Notes: generated from the letters alone by a model not told the origin. DNA of 64,000 bases from Sphingobacterium pedocola (GCF_015209965.1 NZ_MU158690.1:1350317-1414316); one strand, 5' to 3'; positions 10,905 to 20,592 are shown, numbered from the stretch's first letter. Program-made: numbers and translations.

Positions 10905-11417
10905 ATGACCACGTTAGCATTTTTAAATATTGGTACACAGGAGATGATGTTAATAGTAATTGTTGTTTTACTATTGTTTGGAGGAAAGAAATTACCGGAA
11001 TTGGCGCGGGGATTAGGAAAAGGAATCCGCGAATTTAAAGACGCTTCTGAAGGGATTAAAAGAGAGATTTCGGATCAGATAAATAACTTTGAAAAGGATT
11101 TGGACGTAACGATAGAGGATAAAGATACTGCCCCACAAAAAACGGAGGATACTTCGACTTTTTCTGAGGACGTTGAGAATTCTAATGTAATAGATGAACA
11201 AGAAACACCTGTTGCTGAAAAGAAATTTCCAGAATTCACTAAACCAGAAAATACGTATCAACATGATCCAGGAGCTCATCCTGTAGATGAATCGGAGTAT
11301 TATAAATATGGCTATAACGATGACTTTGCCAACCAAAATGCTACAGAAGATAACGGTGAGACAACAGGTACTGTAAATAATTCGGATCCGAAAGATGATT
11401 CGATAAAAAACGCATAA
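10905..11417 (+). CDS. tatA: twin-arginine translocase subunit TatA/TatE
   Basis: The product (170 aa) has the TatA layout: a short N-terminus, one membrane helix (about residues 13-27, MMLIVIVVLLLF), the hinge GGKKLPELARGLGKGIREFK and an amphipathic helix to about residue 65. TatA oligomers form the pore for export of folded twin-arginine proteins with TatC. The remaining 100 residues are an acidic, probably disordered tail, longer than in most TatA proteins. No tatC is adjacent. TatB is the alternative, but the GGKKLPE hinge favours TatA. Confidence 0.88.
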   Translation: MTTLAFLNIGTQEMMLIVIVVLLLFGGKKLPELARGLGKGIREFKDASEGIKREISDQINNFEKDLDVTIEDKDTAPQKTEDTSTFSEDVENSNVIDEQETPVAEKKFPEFTKPENTYQHDPGAHPVDESEYYKYGYNDDFANQNATEDNGETTGTVNNSDPKDDSIKNA

Positions 11418-11444
11418 GAAATAACGAATTTTAAAAAAATATAT

Positions 11445-11484
11445 TAAAGCTGTTGACGTATTACCGTCAACGGCTTTATTTTTC
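11445..11484 (+). terminator. terminator of tatA
   Basis: TAAAGCTGTTGACG (11445-11458) pairs with CGTCAACGGCTTTA (11465-11478), 14 bp with one G-U pair and a 6-base loop, followed by TTTTTC. Confidence 0.88.
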
Positions 11485-11506
11485 AATAGCGATCTACTAA
11501 AATTTT

Positions 11507-13738
11507 ATGTTACACGAAATTATTATTTCGAAAGAATTGGCACTTACTACCAAACAAGTAAGCATTGCAATTGCATTATTAGATGAAGGAGCCACCATAC
11601 CATTTATTTCTCGTTATCGTAAAGAATTAACAGGGAGTTTGGATGAGGTTCAGGTCACGTCGATTCGTGATCGTATTCAGCAATTAAGAGATTTGGATAA
11701 GCGTAAAGACGCGGTTTTGAAATCTATAACAGATCAAGGAAAATTTACGTCTGAACTTGAAGAACAGGTTAGATCTGCAGAAACGATGTCTGCTTTAGAA
11801 GATATCTATCTTCCGTACAAACCGAAGCGTAAAACTCGGGCCTCTACAGCACGTGAAAAAGGGTTGCAACCTCTAGCAGATTTTCTTTTAGAACAAACTT
11901 CACATGAAGTTGATGATCAAGCTAAGAACTTTATCAATGTAGAGAAAGGCGTTTCTTCATTAGAGGAGGCACTGGCAGGTGCAAGAGATATTATAGCTGA
12001 AACAGTAGCCGAAGATGCGGAGGTACGTGCACGTACGCGTAGAGAGTTTTTAGAAAAAGGTATATTTGTTTCGCGCGTGATACCAGGGAAAGAGGAAGCC
12101 GCACTGAAATATAAAGATTATTATGAGTGGTCAGAATCACTCAAAGAAGCGCCTTCGCATCGTGTACTGGCGATGCGACGAGGAGAGAAGGAAGAATTTT
12201 TATACTTAGACATTGAAGTGTCGGAAGATTGCATGCTTCCGTTAATTGATTCTTTATATATTAAGGAAAATAACGAAGCAGCGAAACAGGTTCGACTGGC
12301 AATAATAGACGGGTATAAGCGGTTATTAAAGCCCTCTATGGAGACTGAGATTCGTGTGCTGACCCGTCAAAAAGCAGACGAGGACGCGATAAAAGTTTTT
12401 GCGGACAATGTAAGACAACTGCTGTTGGCGGCTCCCCTGGGACAAAGAAGACTATTGGCAATTGATCCTGGGTTTCGTACGGGATGTAAAACTGTCGTAT
12501 TGGATGCACAAGGCAATCTACTGGAAAATACGGCCATATTCCCGCATACCGGCGCTGGGGCAGCGGCAGAAGCCGAAAAGACTGTTAAATATTTGGTTTC
12601 CAAATACGATGTAGAAGCTATTGCTATAGGCAATGGAACAGCAGGACGCGAAACGGAAGATTTTGTCCGCAAATTGGAATTGAAAAATGTAATGCTTGTG
12701 ATGGTCAATGAATCTGGCGCCTCGATATATTCGGCTTCGGAGACAGCGCGTGAGGAGTTTCCAGATCACGATATCACAGTACGTGGAGCTGTTTCCATCG
12801 GTCGTAGATTGATGGACCCATTGGCCGAATTGGTGAAAATAGACCCTAAATCTATCGGAGTAGGACAGTATCAACATGACGTTGATCAGCATAAATTACA
12901 ATCTGCCTTGGATGATACGGTCATGTCTTGTGTGAATGCTGTTGGTGTGGAATTAAATACGGCATCGAAGCAAATATTGTCTTATATTTCCGGGCTAGGA
13001 CCTTCTTTAGCGCAACAAATTGTTAATTATCGTAAGGAAAATGGTCCGTTTAGCTCGCGAAGGGAATTGAAGAAGGTACCTCGATTAGGTGACAAAGCTT
13101 TCGAGCAGGCAGCCGGGTTTTTACGCATACGGAATGCAAATCATCCGCTCGACGCGTCTGCGGTGCATCCAGAAAGATATGCGCTGGTAGAACAGATGGC
13201 AAAGGACTTGGGTGTTGAAGTAAGCGATTTAATGAAGGATGAGAAAGTGAGAAAGCGGATTAATTTGAAAGCATATATAACAGATGAAGTAGGATTACCT
13301 ACTTTAAATGATATATTGATGGAGCTGACAAAACCAGGGTTAGATCCGAGGGAACAATTTGAAACATTTTCTTTTACGGATGGAGTGAACAGGATTAGCG
13401 ACCTACGTACAGGTATGAAGCTACCTGGTATTGTTACTAATATTACCAACTTCGGCGCTTTTGTCGATATTGGCGTACATCAAGATGGTTTGGTACACCT
13501 AAGCCAATTGTCCAATCGTTTCGTGTCTGATCCGCATGAAATCGTCAAAGTACAACAACATGTTATGGTAACGGTTACCGAAGTGGATGAAAAACGTAAT
13601 CGTATAGGACTTTCCATGAAAACCACAGAGGAGGTTGTGCCTCGGAAAAAGAATGAAAATCCTCGCGGAAATTCAGGTAAAATCCAAGAGGCAGATATGG
13701 GAGCTAAGCTAGCGGCACTTGCTAGCAAGTTCAAATAG
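11507..13738 (+). CDS. tex: Tex-type RNA-binding transcription accessory protein
   Basis: The 743-aa protein has the full Tex architecture: an N-terminal helical domain (with SRYRKELTGSLDEVQ), a YqgF/RNase H-like domain beginning around LLAIDPGFRTGCK, a helix-hairpin-helix segment (SGLGPSLAQQIVNYRKENG) and a C-terminal S1 RNA-binding domain (KLPGIVTNITNFGAFVDIGV). Tex binds nucleic acid and affects transcription; its exact role is unsettled. The ATG at 11507 matches the usual N-terminus. It is a stand-alone unit between two terminators. Confidence 0.95.
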   Translation: MLHEIIISKELALTTKQVSIAIALLDEGATIPFISRYRKELTGSLDEVQVTSIRDRIQQLRDLDKRKDAVLKSITDQGKFTSELEEQVRSAETMSALEDIYLPYKPKRKTRASTAREKGLQPLADFLLEQTSHEVDDQAKNFINVEKGVSSLEEALAGARDIIAETVAEDAEVRARTRREFLEKGIFVSRVIPGKEEAALKYKDYYEWSESLKEAPSHRVLAMRRGEKEEFLYLDIEVSEDCMLPLIDSLYIKENNEAAKQVRLAIIDGYKRLLKPSMETEIRVLTRQKADEDAIKVFADNVRQLLLAAPLGQRRLLAIDPGFRTGCKTVVLDAQGNLLENTAIFPHTGAGAAAEAEKTVKYLVSKYDVEAIAIGNGTAGRETEDFVRKLELKNVMLVMVNESGASIYSASETAREEFPDHDITVRGAVSIGRRLMDPLAELVKIDPKSIGVGQYQHDVDQHKLQSALDDTVMSCVNAVGVELNTASKQILSYISGLGPSLAQQIVNYRKENGPFSSRRELKKVPRLGDKAFEQAAGFLRIRNANHPLDASAVHPERYALVEQMAKDLGVEVSDLMKDEKVRKRINLKAYITDEVGLPTLNDILMELTKPGLDPREQFETFSFTDGVNRISDLRTGMKLPGIVTNITNFGAFVDIGVHQDGLVHLSQLSNRFVSDPHEIVKVQQHVMVTVTEVDEKRNRIGLSMKTTEEVVPRKKNENPRGNSGKIQEADMGAKLAALASKFK

Positions 13739-13777
13739 CAAAAAAGGTCGATTCAAAAATTCGACCTTTTTTGCTAT
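13735..13777. terminator. terminator of tex
   Basis: ATAGCAAAAAAGGTCGA (13735-13751) pairs with TCGACCTTTTTTGCTAT (13761-13777). The 5' arm includes the tex stop codon. The A-run and T-run are part of the stem, so it can act in both directions. Confidence 0.85.
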
Positions 13778-13782
13778 CTTTA
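13775..13782 (+). promoter_or_regulatory. -7-like element before the 95-aa gene
   Basis: TATCTTTA (one mismatch to TAnnTTTG) ends 4 bases before the ATG at 13787 and overlaps the last bases of the tex terminator. If used, the mRNA would be leaderless. Confidence 0.4.
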
Positions 13783-13786
13783 TTTT

Positions 13787-14074
13787 ATGACTTTAGAAGA
13801 ATTCAAAGAAACACTTACACATCCGCTTCCTCCTGAAAATAGTTCTGTGCAGATTAAAGCGCTTTGGCATGACGCCAAAGGTGACTGGAAAGTAGCTCAT
13901 GATTTAATTGATCATTTGGAGGATTCGACATCAGCGCATGTGCATGCTTATTTACATCGTGTAGAAGGAGACTTGTGGAATGCGCGCTATTGGTATAAAA
14001 AAGCTGGCCAACCCGAGTTCAATGGAACACTTGTAGAAGAATGGGAACACTTGTTTGCTCTTTTAAATCAGTAG
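13787..14074 (+). CDS. small conserved-looking protein of unknown function
   Basis: I do not recognise a named family. The 95-aa product is acidic, soluble and helical, rich in W and H, with a central segment HVHAYLHRVEGDLWNARYWY that looks like a TPR-like helix pair. It has no signal peptide or membrane segment. The codon use and position of a -7-like element just before the ATG support a real gene. It is convergent with the TamB-like gene, with only 28 bases between stops. Confidence 0.7.
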   Translation: MTLEEFKETLTHPLPPENSSVQIKALWHDAKGDWKVAHDLIDHLEDSTSAHVHAYLHRVEGDLWNARYWYKKAGQPEFNGTLVEEWEHLFALLNQ

Positions 14075-14102
14075 GCCGTCATAGAGCTGCTAAAAAAAGC
14101 AG

Positions 14103-17100
14103 TTACGGATTATTTTCCTTGTCCGAGTATGAAGGAATGGTTTTTTTTGGCTTGTCTTCTTTTTTGTCGCCCCAGTACCAAAGCTTACGCCAGAATTCTT
14201 GCATGGAATTAAATTCCTGTCTATAGACTAGACCTAACGCGCTGATATACTCAGCGTCATTTGCACGGATTAAAAAATTGCGGGTATAAGGTCGGTTGTA
14301 TGCTCTAAGCAAAAGATTTCCGTCTTTACGTAAACGGTATGTGAGCTCGGCATCAGTAGCGACCCCTTCACTGAAAAAAGTAAGGTCTGTTGCTTGGTAA
14401 TTACGACGATCCGTAATCCCTCCCGTCAAGACAAGTCGATCATTTAATAGACGTACTGATGCGGAAGCGTCATTTAGGGAACGAATATTTAGATCAAAAA
14501 AATTAACGTTTAATGATTGAGAAATAATGTTATTGAGTTGATTAAAAGCAATTTCGGTTCCTGCTGACAATAAAGTGTTATTTACCTCACGGCCAACATC
14601 ATTGGTAGAACTCGGCGTAAAACTCCGACGTACAATCAAACTCAGCGCCTGCTGATTAACATTATTTACATCGCTCAGGTAACTTTGCAATTGATCCTTA
14701 ATGTAGGGGTTTTGCGGAAAATTCAAGTCAAAAGTAATATCAGGTTGTTGTAACGTCCCTTTGATAATCATGTCGGCTTGTGCAAGTACGCGTTCATCTT
14801 CCCCAGAACGTCCTGCAGCATTGTATAGCGGACCAACAGCAGTTCGCTGTTGATATATCGCATTTAGATTAATGACGGCCTCCCTCGGATTACCTGTCCA
14901 GCGAACGGTTCCACCTTCTTTAATATCAAAGTATTTATTGATAAAATCTTGAGCTGTAAAATGAAATTTTCCCGAATTAACGACATAGTCACCAAACATT
15001 TCAAAATCTCCTAAACTAGAAATCCGTAAGGTAACTTCGCCCGTGCCGCTTCCTTTGAGTGAGCCTAGATCTGTTTGTAGGTTGAGTTCTGCTTCGGGAG
15101 TAAGCTCTAGATCCATATTCATCGTCAGACCCGTAAATAAGTTTTTGGCTCCTTTCTTATTATTTTCAGTTGTATCAGGGCCAATGAAATAAATGAAGTC
15201 ACTTTCTGCGATAGTCATCGCGCTGTTAAAAGGTATAGTAAGCACCGTGTTCGCTTCAGACTTAGCGTCGATGTCGATGTCGATCGCTGAAGTGAAGCCT
15301 TTAAATCGAAATTTTCCTGTGGCGTACGCGGTACCATAATACAGGTTATTGTCCTTGTAGTTGGTGTTCAAGATCATGAAATTATTTCCCGCCACATCGA
15401 CGTCAATGTAAGGATTGACCAGTGTCGCTAAGTCTATAATTCCATTAGCCGTTGCAGTATTTCCTTTAGCATCAAAGAGTTTTAGATTTTGAAGCATGAC
15501 TGCATTGTTTTGTACCATTGCAGGTTGATTTTCTACCCGATAATGTGTCTTTAGATAGTTCACCGTAAATTCTGCGTTGCTGAAACGCCCAATACCGCTT
15601 ATTTTAGGATTCTGGAAGGTACCTATGATGCTTACATCGGCGTTTGCTTTACCTTTCAGATCTGAGACAAGATTCTTTAAAAAAGGTTGGAAAATAATCA
15701 AATCTGTTTCATTTAAATTTCCTTTAAGGCTCAACGGTTCGTCTTCATTCGTTAGGTCATAATTTCCTTGTACGCTTATGCCTCGGTTTTGAGCATCTAC
15801 TAATTTTAGATCTACGTTTGCTAAGCCATTTTCAGGATTAAAGTCAGCAATCAAATTCAGCTGTCCAATAGGGATGTCATTATAAATAATAGGGGTTGTC
15901 TGTATATTCCCAGCAACAAACGGTTGTTTGAAAATAGAATTTATTTCCATTTCCCCATTCATAAAGCCCCGTAATTGGATTCCTATCGGGTTAGTTAAAC
16001 CATTCAAAGATGTTAAACTGAAGTTATCGAAGAGAACGTTCAGTTTGTCATTTTCATCGGAGATAATGCCATCCAGCTTTACACGTTGTCTTGCTTGGCT
16101 TAATAATAAATTGTTAATGTAGATTTTTCCTTTTGAAACGCGAAGTTGCGTATCATCATTTAAAAACCAATTTTCTCTATTAATCAGGATAGTAGACGGA
16201 TTAAATTGGATAAAAGCCGGCTTGTTGTGCGCGAAATGTATATTGCCATTTAGGTTGAGATAGTTGGTCGCCTGTTTTTCCGACATCTCAATATTAAAAT
16301 GTAAGCTGTCATTGGCTAATACATTTTTGATAGAAATGTGATTGATGTAGGCACTATCTGAAAAATTCAGTTTGTCAGCGGTAACATTTAATGAAAAAGC
16401 ACCTTCATCCGCATTTTCGGCAATCGCCAAATTAGTTACTTTTATTCCCTTATAGGTCAAGGAAGGACTAAATCCGGTAAACTTAGCCGTGTAATTGGTT
16501 GTAGAGAATGATGCTTTCAAATGGGCTCCATCATCTAATGTGAGTGACGGGTCTAATAAAGCGGCCACGGGTTCAAAGGATTTAATATTCAATTCTAAAT
16601 CGAAATTTTGTGGATTGAAGGGTTTAACTTCGATACCTATAGCTGGAGCATATCGCATGGCTAATGATCTGAAATAGGCTCCAATTGTATTGAGATCAAT
16701 GTTGCCTTGCATTTTAGCGTCTACAACGTCCGAATTTAACGTCAGCAACCGATCCTGTTGATCGCCTTCTGCACTGAAATGTAATTCAGTGATGTTGAAA
16801 TAACCTCGGGTCGTCGTCATTTGGATACTATCCGCATTTAGACCACCAATAAGATTATTTAACGCATTTCCTGATAAATTTGTTTTCAGATTAGCATGAT
16901 GTATAATGATGCTATCTTTAGTGACCCAATTTAATTTGTTTAATGCAGCGAAGTTAATTTTTCCATCTAATTGGTAAGTAGGATTTTGGGAATTTAGATC
17001 AATGTCACTCGCATAAACTAACTGCAGGTTTTCATCGTCTATATTCCCTTCTACGTGCAAAATTTTATCCTTGATACTACCGCGGAGGGCTATTAAATCA

Positions 17101-18461
17101 TAATTGTAGTTTTTAATAGTGGTGTTCTGGATATTTCCGTCAATCGCTAATACCAAATCATTTAGTAGCAATCCTGATCCCTCGTAACTGAGATCTAGTC
17201 CGGTGTTCTCGATGACCTCCGTATTAATCAATTTTCCTATTTGAAAGTTTTTGGATTGGACATGACCACTATAACTGAGCCTATTTTTTATCCTAATCTT
17301 ACTCGTGGTTCTCAGCTCCCCTAAAGCAGTTTGAAACATTCCATTAACCAAAAAATCATTATAACGTCCATGAAATTTGCCTTGAAAAACTACGGTATTA
17401 AAACGGTGTACTTGTTCAGGCAGTTTGAATGTCTTGCTGTTTGCTAGAAGAGGAACCAGATACTCAATATCGTTGGGATGTGTATGTAATTTATCTAAAT
17501 CAAAATCAAATAGTGTGTGCTCGATATAGGGTAGCCCGTTGATCGTAAAGTTACCAATCAGCTCTGTGTGTTTCGATGTCTTTAATTGTACTTCTTCTGC
17601 TCGAATATGTGCGACGGTTCCCGATAGGGTAGCCTTTGTGATATCCGTTTGAAAGATTACATTCTTCATGGACGGTGCAAAAAATTCGATGTCGCGGGAA
17701 TCTACATTGGAGTTCGTTAATCGGCTAGTCACATGAACTTTATTGATGAAGTCTTGAAAATCGTTTATGCTTTCGTATTCAAAAAGTAAATAGTCCCGTA
17801 GTTCGGAATTGTTGGTTACCAGATGAAATTCCTTAAATTCCATTTTTTTGTCCGAATAACTGGCATCAGTGCTTAACTTTTGGAGGTGTAATCCAGATTT
17901 TTCTTTAAACGTTAGATTGGAAATAGTTGAAGCTATACGTAAAGAGTCGAATTTGATATTATTGAATACGCCTGAAAGGTGCGTAATATCCAAATCCGAA
18001 AAATCTACGCCTCGATTGTGGTGCTTAACACGATGATTAACCAATCTGATATGATTATTTTCGAGCACGACTTTGTCGAGCGACAATTTGAATTTCTCTT
18101 TTGAAGAAGTTCTTAATTGTTTATCTTTTGGAGAAAAGTAGGCGATGACTTTACTGAAGTTAGTACTGTCTTCATAAATCTGAAAATCGACGTGGGCATT
18201 TTTTAGTTTTATCGCTTCAATTCTAATCTTCTTGTTAAAGAATTCGTGCAGAGCCAAGTGCGCATTTAAGCTTTCGACATAAATAATTCGATTGCCTTTA
18301 TTGTCGAGTAACTCGAATTCCTGTAATTGTATCGCGCTGAAAGGTTTGAAATAAACACGTTGTAAACGAATTTCGCTATCCAGTTGCTCCGATAAATAAG
18401 CCGCTACTTTTTTAGAAGCGTAGGTTTGTACAGCAGAAAACTGAAGTGAAAATAACGCCAA
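14103..18461 (-). CDS. TamB/AsmA-like translocation and assembly module protein
   Basis: This is a giant (over 1450 aa) periplasm-facing protein with repeated beta-rich segments and a C-terminal DUF490/TamB domain (last 350 or so residues, including GTEIAFNQLNNIISQ and RLNDRLVLTGG-like strands). TamB proteins are anchored in the inner membrane and bridge to the outer membrane for barrel assembly or lipid transport. The first standard start codon in frame is TTG 18461, but it falls inside the membrane anchor. The frame stays open upstream to a stop at 18558-18560, and the missing part of the helix (KKILKITLITLTSIFLLVI) is encoded there. The true start is therefore probably about 18521 at a non-standard codon (ATC, ATA or ATT), or the sequence has an error. 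It is divergent from and nearly overlapping tsaD. Confidence 0.85.
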   Translation of the reverse strand: MALFSLQFSAVQTYASKKVAAYLSEQLDSEIRLQRVYFKPFSAIQLQEFELLDNKGNRIIYVESLNAHLALHEFFNKKIRIEAIKLKNAHVDFQIYEDSTNFSKVIAYFSPKDKQLRTSSKEKFKLSLDKVVLENNHIRLVNHRVKHHNRGVDFSDLDITHLSGVFNNIKFDSLRIASTISNLTFKEKSGLHLQKLSTDASYSDKKMEFKEFHLVTNNSELRDYLLFEYESINDFQDFINKVHVTSRLTNSNVDSRDIEFFAPSMKNVIFQTDITKATLSGTVAHIRAEEVQLKTSKHTELIGNFTINGLPYIEHTLFDFDLDKLHTHPNDIEYLVPLLANSKTFKLPEQVHRFNTVVFQGKFHGRYNDFLVNGMFQTALGELRTTSKIRIKNRLSYSGHVQSKNFQIGKLINTEVIENTGLDLSYEGSGLLLNDLVLAIDGNIQNTTIKNYNYDLIALRGSIKDKILHVEGNIDDENLQLVYASDIDLNSQNPTYQLDGKINFAALNKLNWVTKDSIIIHHANLKTNLSGNALNNLIGGLNADSIQMTTTRGYFNITELHFSAEGDQQDRLLTLNSDVVDAKMQGNIDLNTIGAYFRSLAMRYAPAIGIEVKPFNPQNFDLELNIKSFEPVAALLDPSLTLDDGAHLKASFSTTNYTAKFTGFSPSLTYKGIKVTNLAIAENADEGAFSLNVTADKLNFSDSAYINHISIKNVLANDSLHFNIEMSEKQATNYLNLNGNIHFAHNKPAFIQFNPSTILINRENWFLNDDTQLRVSKGKIYINNLLLSQARQRVKLDGIISDENDKLNVLFDNFSLTSLNGLTNPIGIQLRGFMNGEMEINSIFKQPFVAGNIQTTPIIYNDIPIGQLNLIADFNPENGLANVDLKLVDAQNRGISVQGNYDLTNEDEPLSLKGNLNETDLIIFQPFLKNLVSDLKGKANADVSIIGTFQNPKISGIGRFSNAEFTVNYLKTHYRVENQPAMVQNNAVMLQNLKLFDAKGNTATANGIIDLATLVNPYIDVDVAGNNFMILNTNYKDNNLYYGTAYATGKFRFKGFTSAIDIDIDAKSEANTVLTIPFNSAMTIAESDFIYFIGPDTTENNKKGAKNLFTGLTMNMDLELTPEAELNLQTDLGSLKGSGTGEVTLRISSLGDFEMFGDYVVNSGKFHFTAQDFINKYFDIKEGGTVRWTGNPREAVINLNAIYQQRTAVGPLYNAAGRSGEDERVLAQADMIIKGTLQQPDITFDLNFPQNPYIKDQLQSYLSDVNNVNQQALSLIVRRSFTPSSTNDVGREVNNTLLSAGTEIAFNQLNNIISQSLNVNFFDLNIRSLNDASASVRLLNDRLVLTGGITDRRNYQATDLTFFSEGVATDAELTYRLRKDGNLLLRAYNRPYTRNFLIRANDAEYISALGLVYRQEFNSMQEFWRKLWYWGDKKEDKPKKTIPSYSDKENNP

Positions 18462-18520
18462 AATTACCAGTAGAAATATACTAGTAAGCGTAATCAGCGT
18501 TATTTTAAGTATTTTTTTGA

Positions 18521-18528
18521 TATTTTTG
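18521..18528 (+). promoter_or_regulatory. -7 element TATTTTTG of tsaD
   Basis: TATTTTTG matches TAnnTTTG and ends 25 bases before the tsaD ATG. No TTG is found at the standard upstream distance. The element lies within the coding sequence for the TamB membrane anchor on the other strand. Confidence 0.55.
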
Positions 18529-18553
18529 TAATCTAAAAATCTTTTGTCCTCAA

Positions 18554-19555
18554 ATGGCTATCATCCTTGGAATAGAATCTTCATGTGACGAAACTTCAGC
18601 TTCTATATGTATAGACGGTGAAATTAAGTCAAATATTATTGCTGGTCAAGCAATTCACTCAAAATATGGTGGCGTCGTGCCAGAGTTAGCTTCTCGTGCG
18701 CATCAACAAAATATTATTCCCACGGTCGACCAAGCCATTCAGCAGGCCAAAATTACAAAAAAAGATGTAGATGCAGTAGCATTTACTAGAGGTCCGGGTT
18801 TGTTGGGCTCACTTTTAGTGGGTACTTCTTTTGCGAAATCATTTGCGTTGGCCCGTCAGATTCCCCTGATTGAAGTCAATCACATGCAGGCCCATATTTT
18901 GGCACATTTTATTGATGATCCGAAACCAAATTTTCCTTTTTTATGCCTTACTGTTTCCGGTGGGCATACACAAATCGTGTTGGTCAAAGACTATTTTGAT
19001 ATGGAACTATTAGGACAAACCTTGGACGACGCTGCTGGAGAAGCTTTTGATAAAACAGCTAAGATCTTGACATTGCCGTACCCTGGAGGGCCATTGATTG
19101 ATAAGTACGCTCAATTGGGAGATCCTAATGCCTTTTCTTTGCCAGAACCACAAATTACTGGTCTGAATTTTAGCTTTTCGGGACTAAAAACAGCGATATT
19201 ATATCTGGTACAAGCTAAAATGAAAGAGAATCCCCAATTTTTAACGCAACATCTAAATGATGTATGTGCTTCGGTGCAAAGTCGTATTGTTTCTGTTCTT
19301 TTGAATAAATTGAAGAAGGCAGCGAAACAAACAGGTGTAAAAGACATTGCTATTGCCGGTGGCGTATCTGCCAATTCAGGATTGCGAAGTGCGCTGATTG
19401 AAATGGGCGAACAGTATAAATGGCGTGTCTTTATTCCGAAGTTTGAATATTGTACGGATAATGCTGCTATGATTGCTATTGCCGGCTATCAGAAATACCT
19501 TAAACAGGATTTCGTGGGACAGGATATTACGCCTCTCGCTCGTATGCATGTATAG
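18554..19555 (+). CDS. tsaD: tRNA N6-adenosine threonylcarbamoyltransferase TsaD
   Basis: The 333-aa protein is a full-length Kae1/Qri7/TsaD protein. It begins ILGIESSCDETSAS, has the metal-binding HMQAH pair (H110, H114), the SGGHTQ block and the C-terminal aspartate D302 in DNAAM. Together with TsaB, TsaC and TsaE it makes the t6A modification at position 37 of ANN-decoding tRNAs. Its partner tsaB is also in this window, at 46614-47297, far away and not co-transcribed. Confidence 0.97.
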   Translation: MAIILGIESSCDETSASICIDGEIKSNIIAGQAIHSKYGGVVPELASRAHQQNIIPTVDQAIQQAKITKKDVDAVAFTRGPGLLGSLLVGTSFAKSFALARQIPLIEVNHMQAHILAHFIDDPKPNFPFLCLTVSGGHTQIVLVKDYFDMELLGQTLDDAAGEAFDKTAKILTLPYPGGPLIDKYAQLGDPNAFSLPEPQITGLNFSFSGLKTAILYLVQAKMKENPQFLTQHLNDVCASVQSRIVSVLLNKLKKAAKQTGVKDIAIAGGVSANSGLRSALIEMGEQYKWRVFIPKFEYCTDNAAMIAIAGYQKYLKQDFVGQDITPLARMHV

Positions 19556-19568
19556 ATCATTCATCTCG

Positions 19569-19590
19569 TAGATAAAGGCAACCTTATCTA
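19569..19590 (+). terminator. weak hairpin after tsaD
   Basis: TAGATAA (19569-19575) pairs with TTATCTA (19584-19590) around the loop AGGCAACC; a T-run (AATTTTTTTG) follows about 12 bases later. It is a weak terminator candidate. Confidence 0.35.
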
Positions 19591-19674
19591 AGTTTCGATA
19601 AATTTTTTTGTGGAAAGTTATACGCTATTTCATCATAATAGAAAATAGAGTAATAACCTTAAAAACTTTCCCTT

Positions 19675-20562
19675 ATGTTGTTTTCCAAATCAGATATTTA
19701 TGCAAAAGAGTGGATGGATGTCATCTTTGCAGGACGTAATAAAGAATATGGAGCGTATGAGCTTCGTATTTTAGCTCCTAAAGCAACGAATTTGGCTCTC
19801 GGAGTTGTTGTTTTAGTTGTCGTTGGATTAAGTGGTATCGCTTATTCGTTTTCCAACAAGAGTAAAATGCCCAATAACCCGCCCCAAGAGGATATGGTAA
19901 CTGTGACAATTGATAATACAGAATTACCGATAGAAATGGAACCACCTGTGGTGCCCGATCCTGTAGAGCAGGATGCTCCGAAGCAGGTTGCTCAGGATGT
20001 ATCGTCTCAGGATCTAATCAAATTCACAGAGATCAATGCCACGGATGCTTCTCGGGTAACGGAAGATATGACGAGCACAGAGGATGTCATGGACAGGAAA
20101 AAATTACCTGCTAATATTACAATAGATGGTGTAAAAGGAGGGGAGCTGGTGCCGCGGGGTACATTTGGTAGTACAAAACGTGATGGCGCAGAAAGCGGTA
20201 GAGCCGTGGGTAGTCTAATTGGCGGCGATGACGGAGAAGGTAAACCTTTTATTTCAGTGGAGGTGATGCCTGAACCTCCCGGTGGGATGAAGGCATTTGT
20301 AAATTGGGTTGCTCAAAATTATGATTTCCCGCAATCTGCGGTAGACAACGGGGCAAAGGGTGTTATTCAGGTGTCGTTCGTCGTGGAAAAAGATGGGAGT
20401 TTATCTTCGTTTGAAGTCAAAAGGGATATGGGTTTCGGTACGGGGGACGCAGCCGTAAGGTTGTTGAAAAAAGCTAAAAAATGGAGTCCCGGCGTTCAGA
20501 ATGGTCTACCCGTACGTGTAGCATACACGTTGCCTATACGTCTCAGCACAATCGATAACTAG
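19675..20562 (+). CDS. tonB: TonB-family energy transducer
   Basis: The 295-aa protein has the Bacteroidota TonB layout: a cytoplasmic start containing NKEYGAYELR, one membrane helix (about 39-57), a proline- and acid-rich periplasmic linker (PVVPDPVEQDAPK) and a C-terminal TonB domain from about residue 195 (MKAFVNWVAQNYDFP, then GVIQVSFVVEKDGSL). It carries proton-motive energy from ExbB/ExbD to outer-membrane TonB-dependent receptors. No exbB or exbD is adjacent. The end is convergent with the anti-sigma gene and shares its terminator. Confidence 0.9.
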   Translation: MLFSKSDIYAKEWMDVIFAGRNKEYGAYELRILAPKATNLALGVVVLVVVGLSGIAYSFSNKSKMPNNPPQEDMVTVTIDNTELPIEMEPPVVPDPVEQDAPKQVAQDVSSQDLIKFTEINATDASRVTEDMTSTEDVMDRKKLPANITIDGVKGGELVPRGTFGSTKRDGAESGRAVGSLIGGDDGEGKPFISVEVMPEPPGGMKAFVNWVAQNYDFPQSAVDNGAKGVIQVSFVVEKDGSLSSFEVKRDMGFGTGDAAVRLLKKAKKWSPGVQNGLPVRVAYTLPIRLSTIDN

Positions 20563-20592
20563 CCGATTATTGCGAGTGAATTTATATCTAGG

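Noticed and set aside
14041..14226. 61-codon frame overlapping the end of the 95-aa gene and the TamB-like gene.
   Set aside because: It is a shadow of two better-supported genes.
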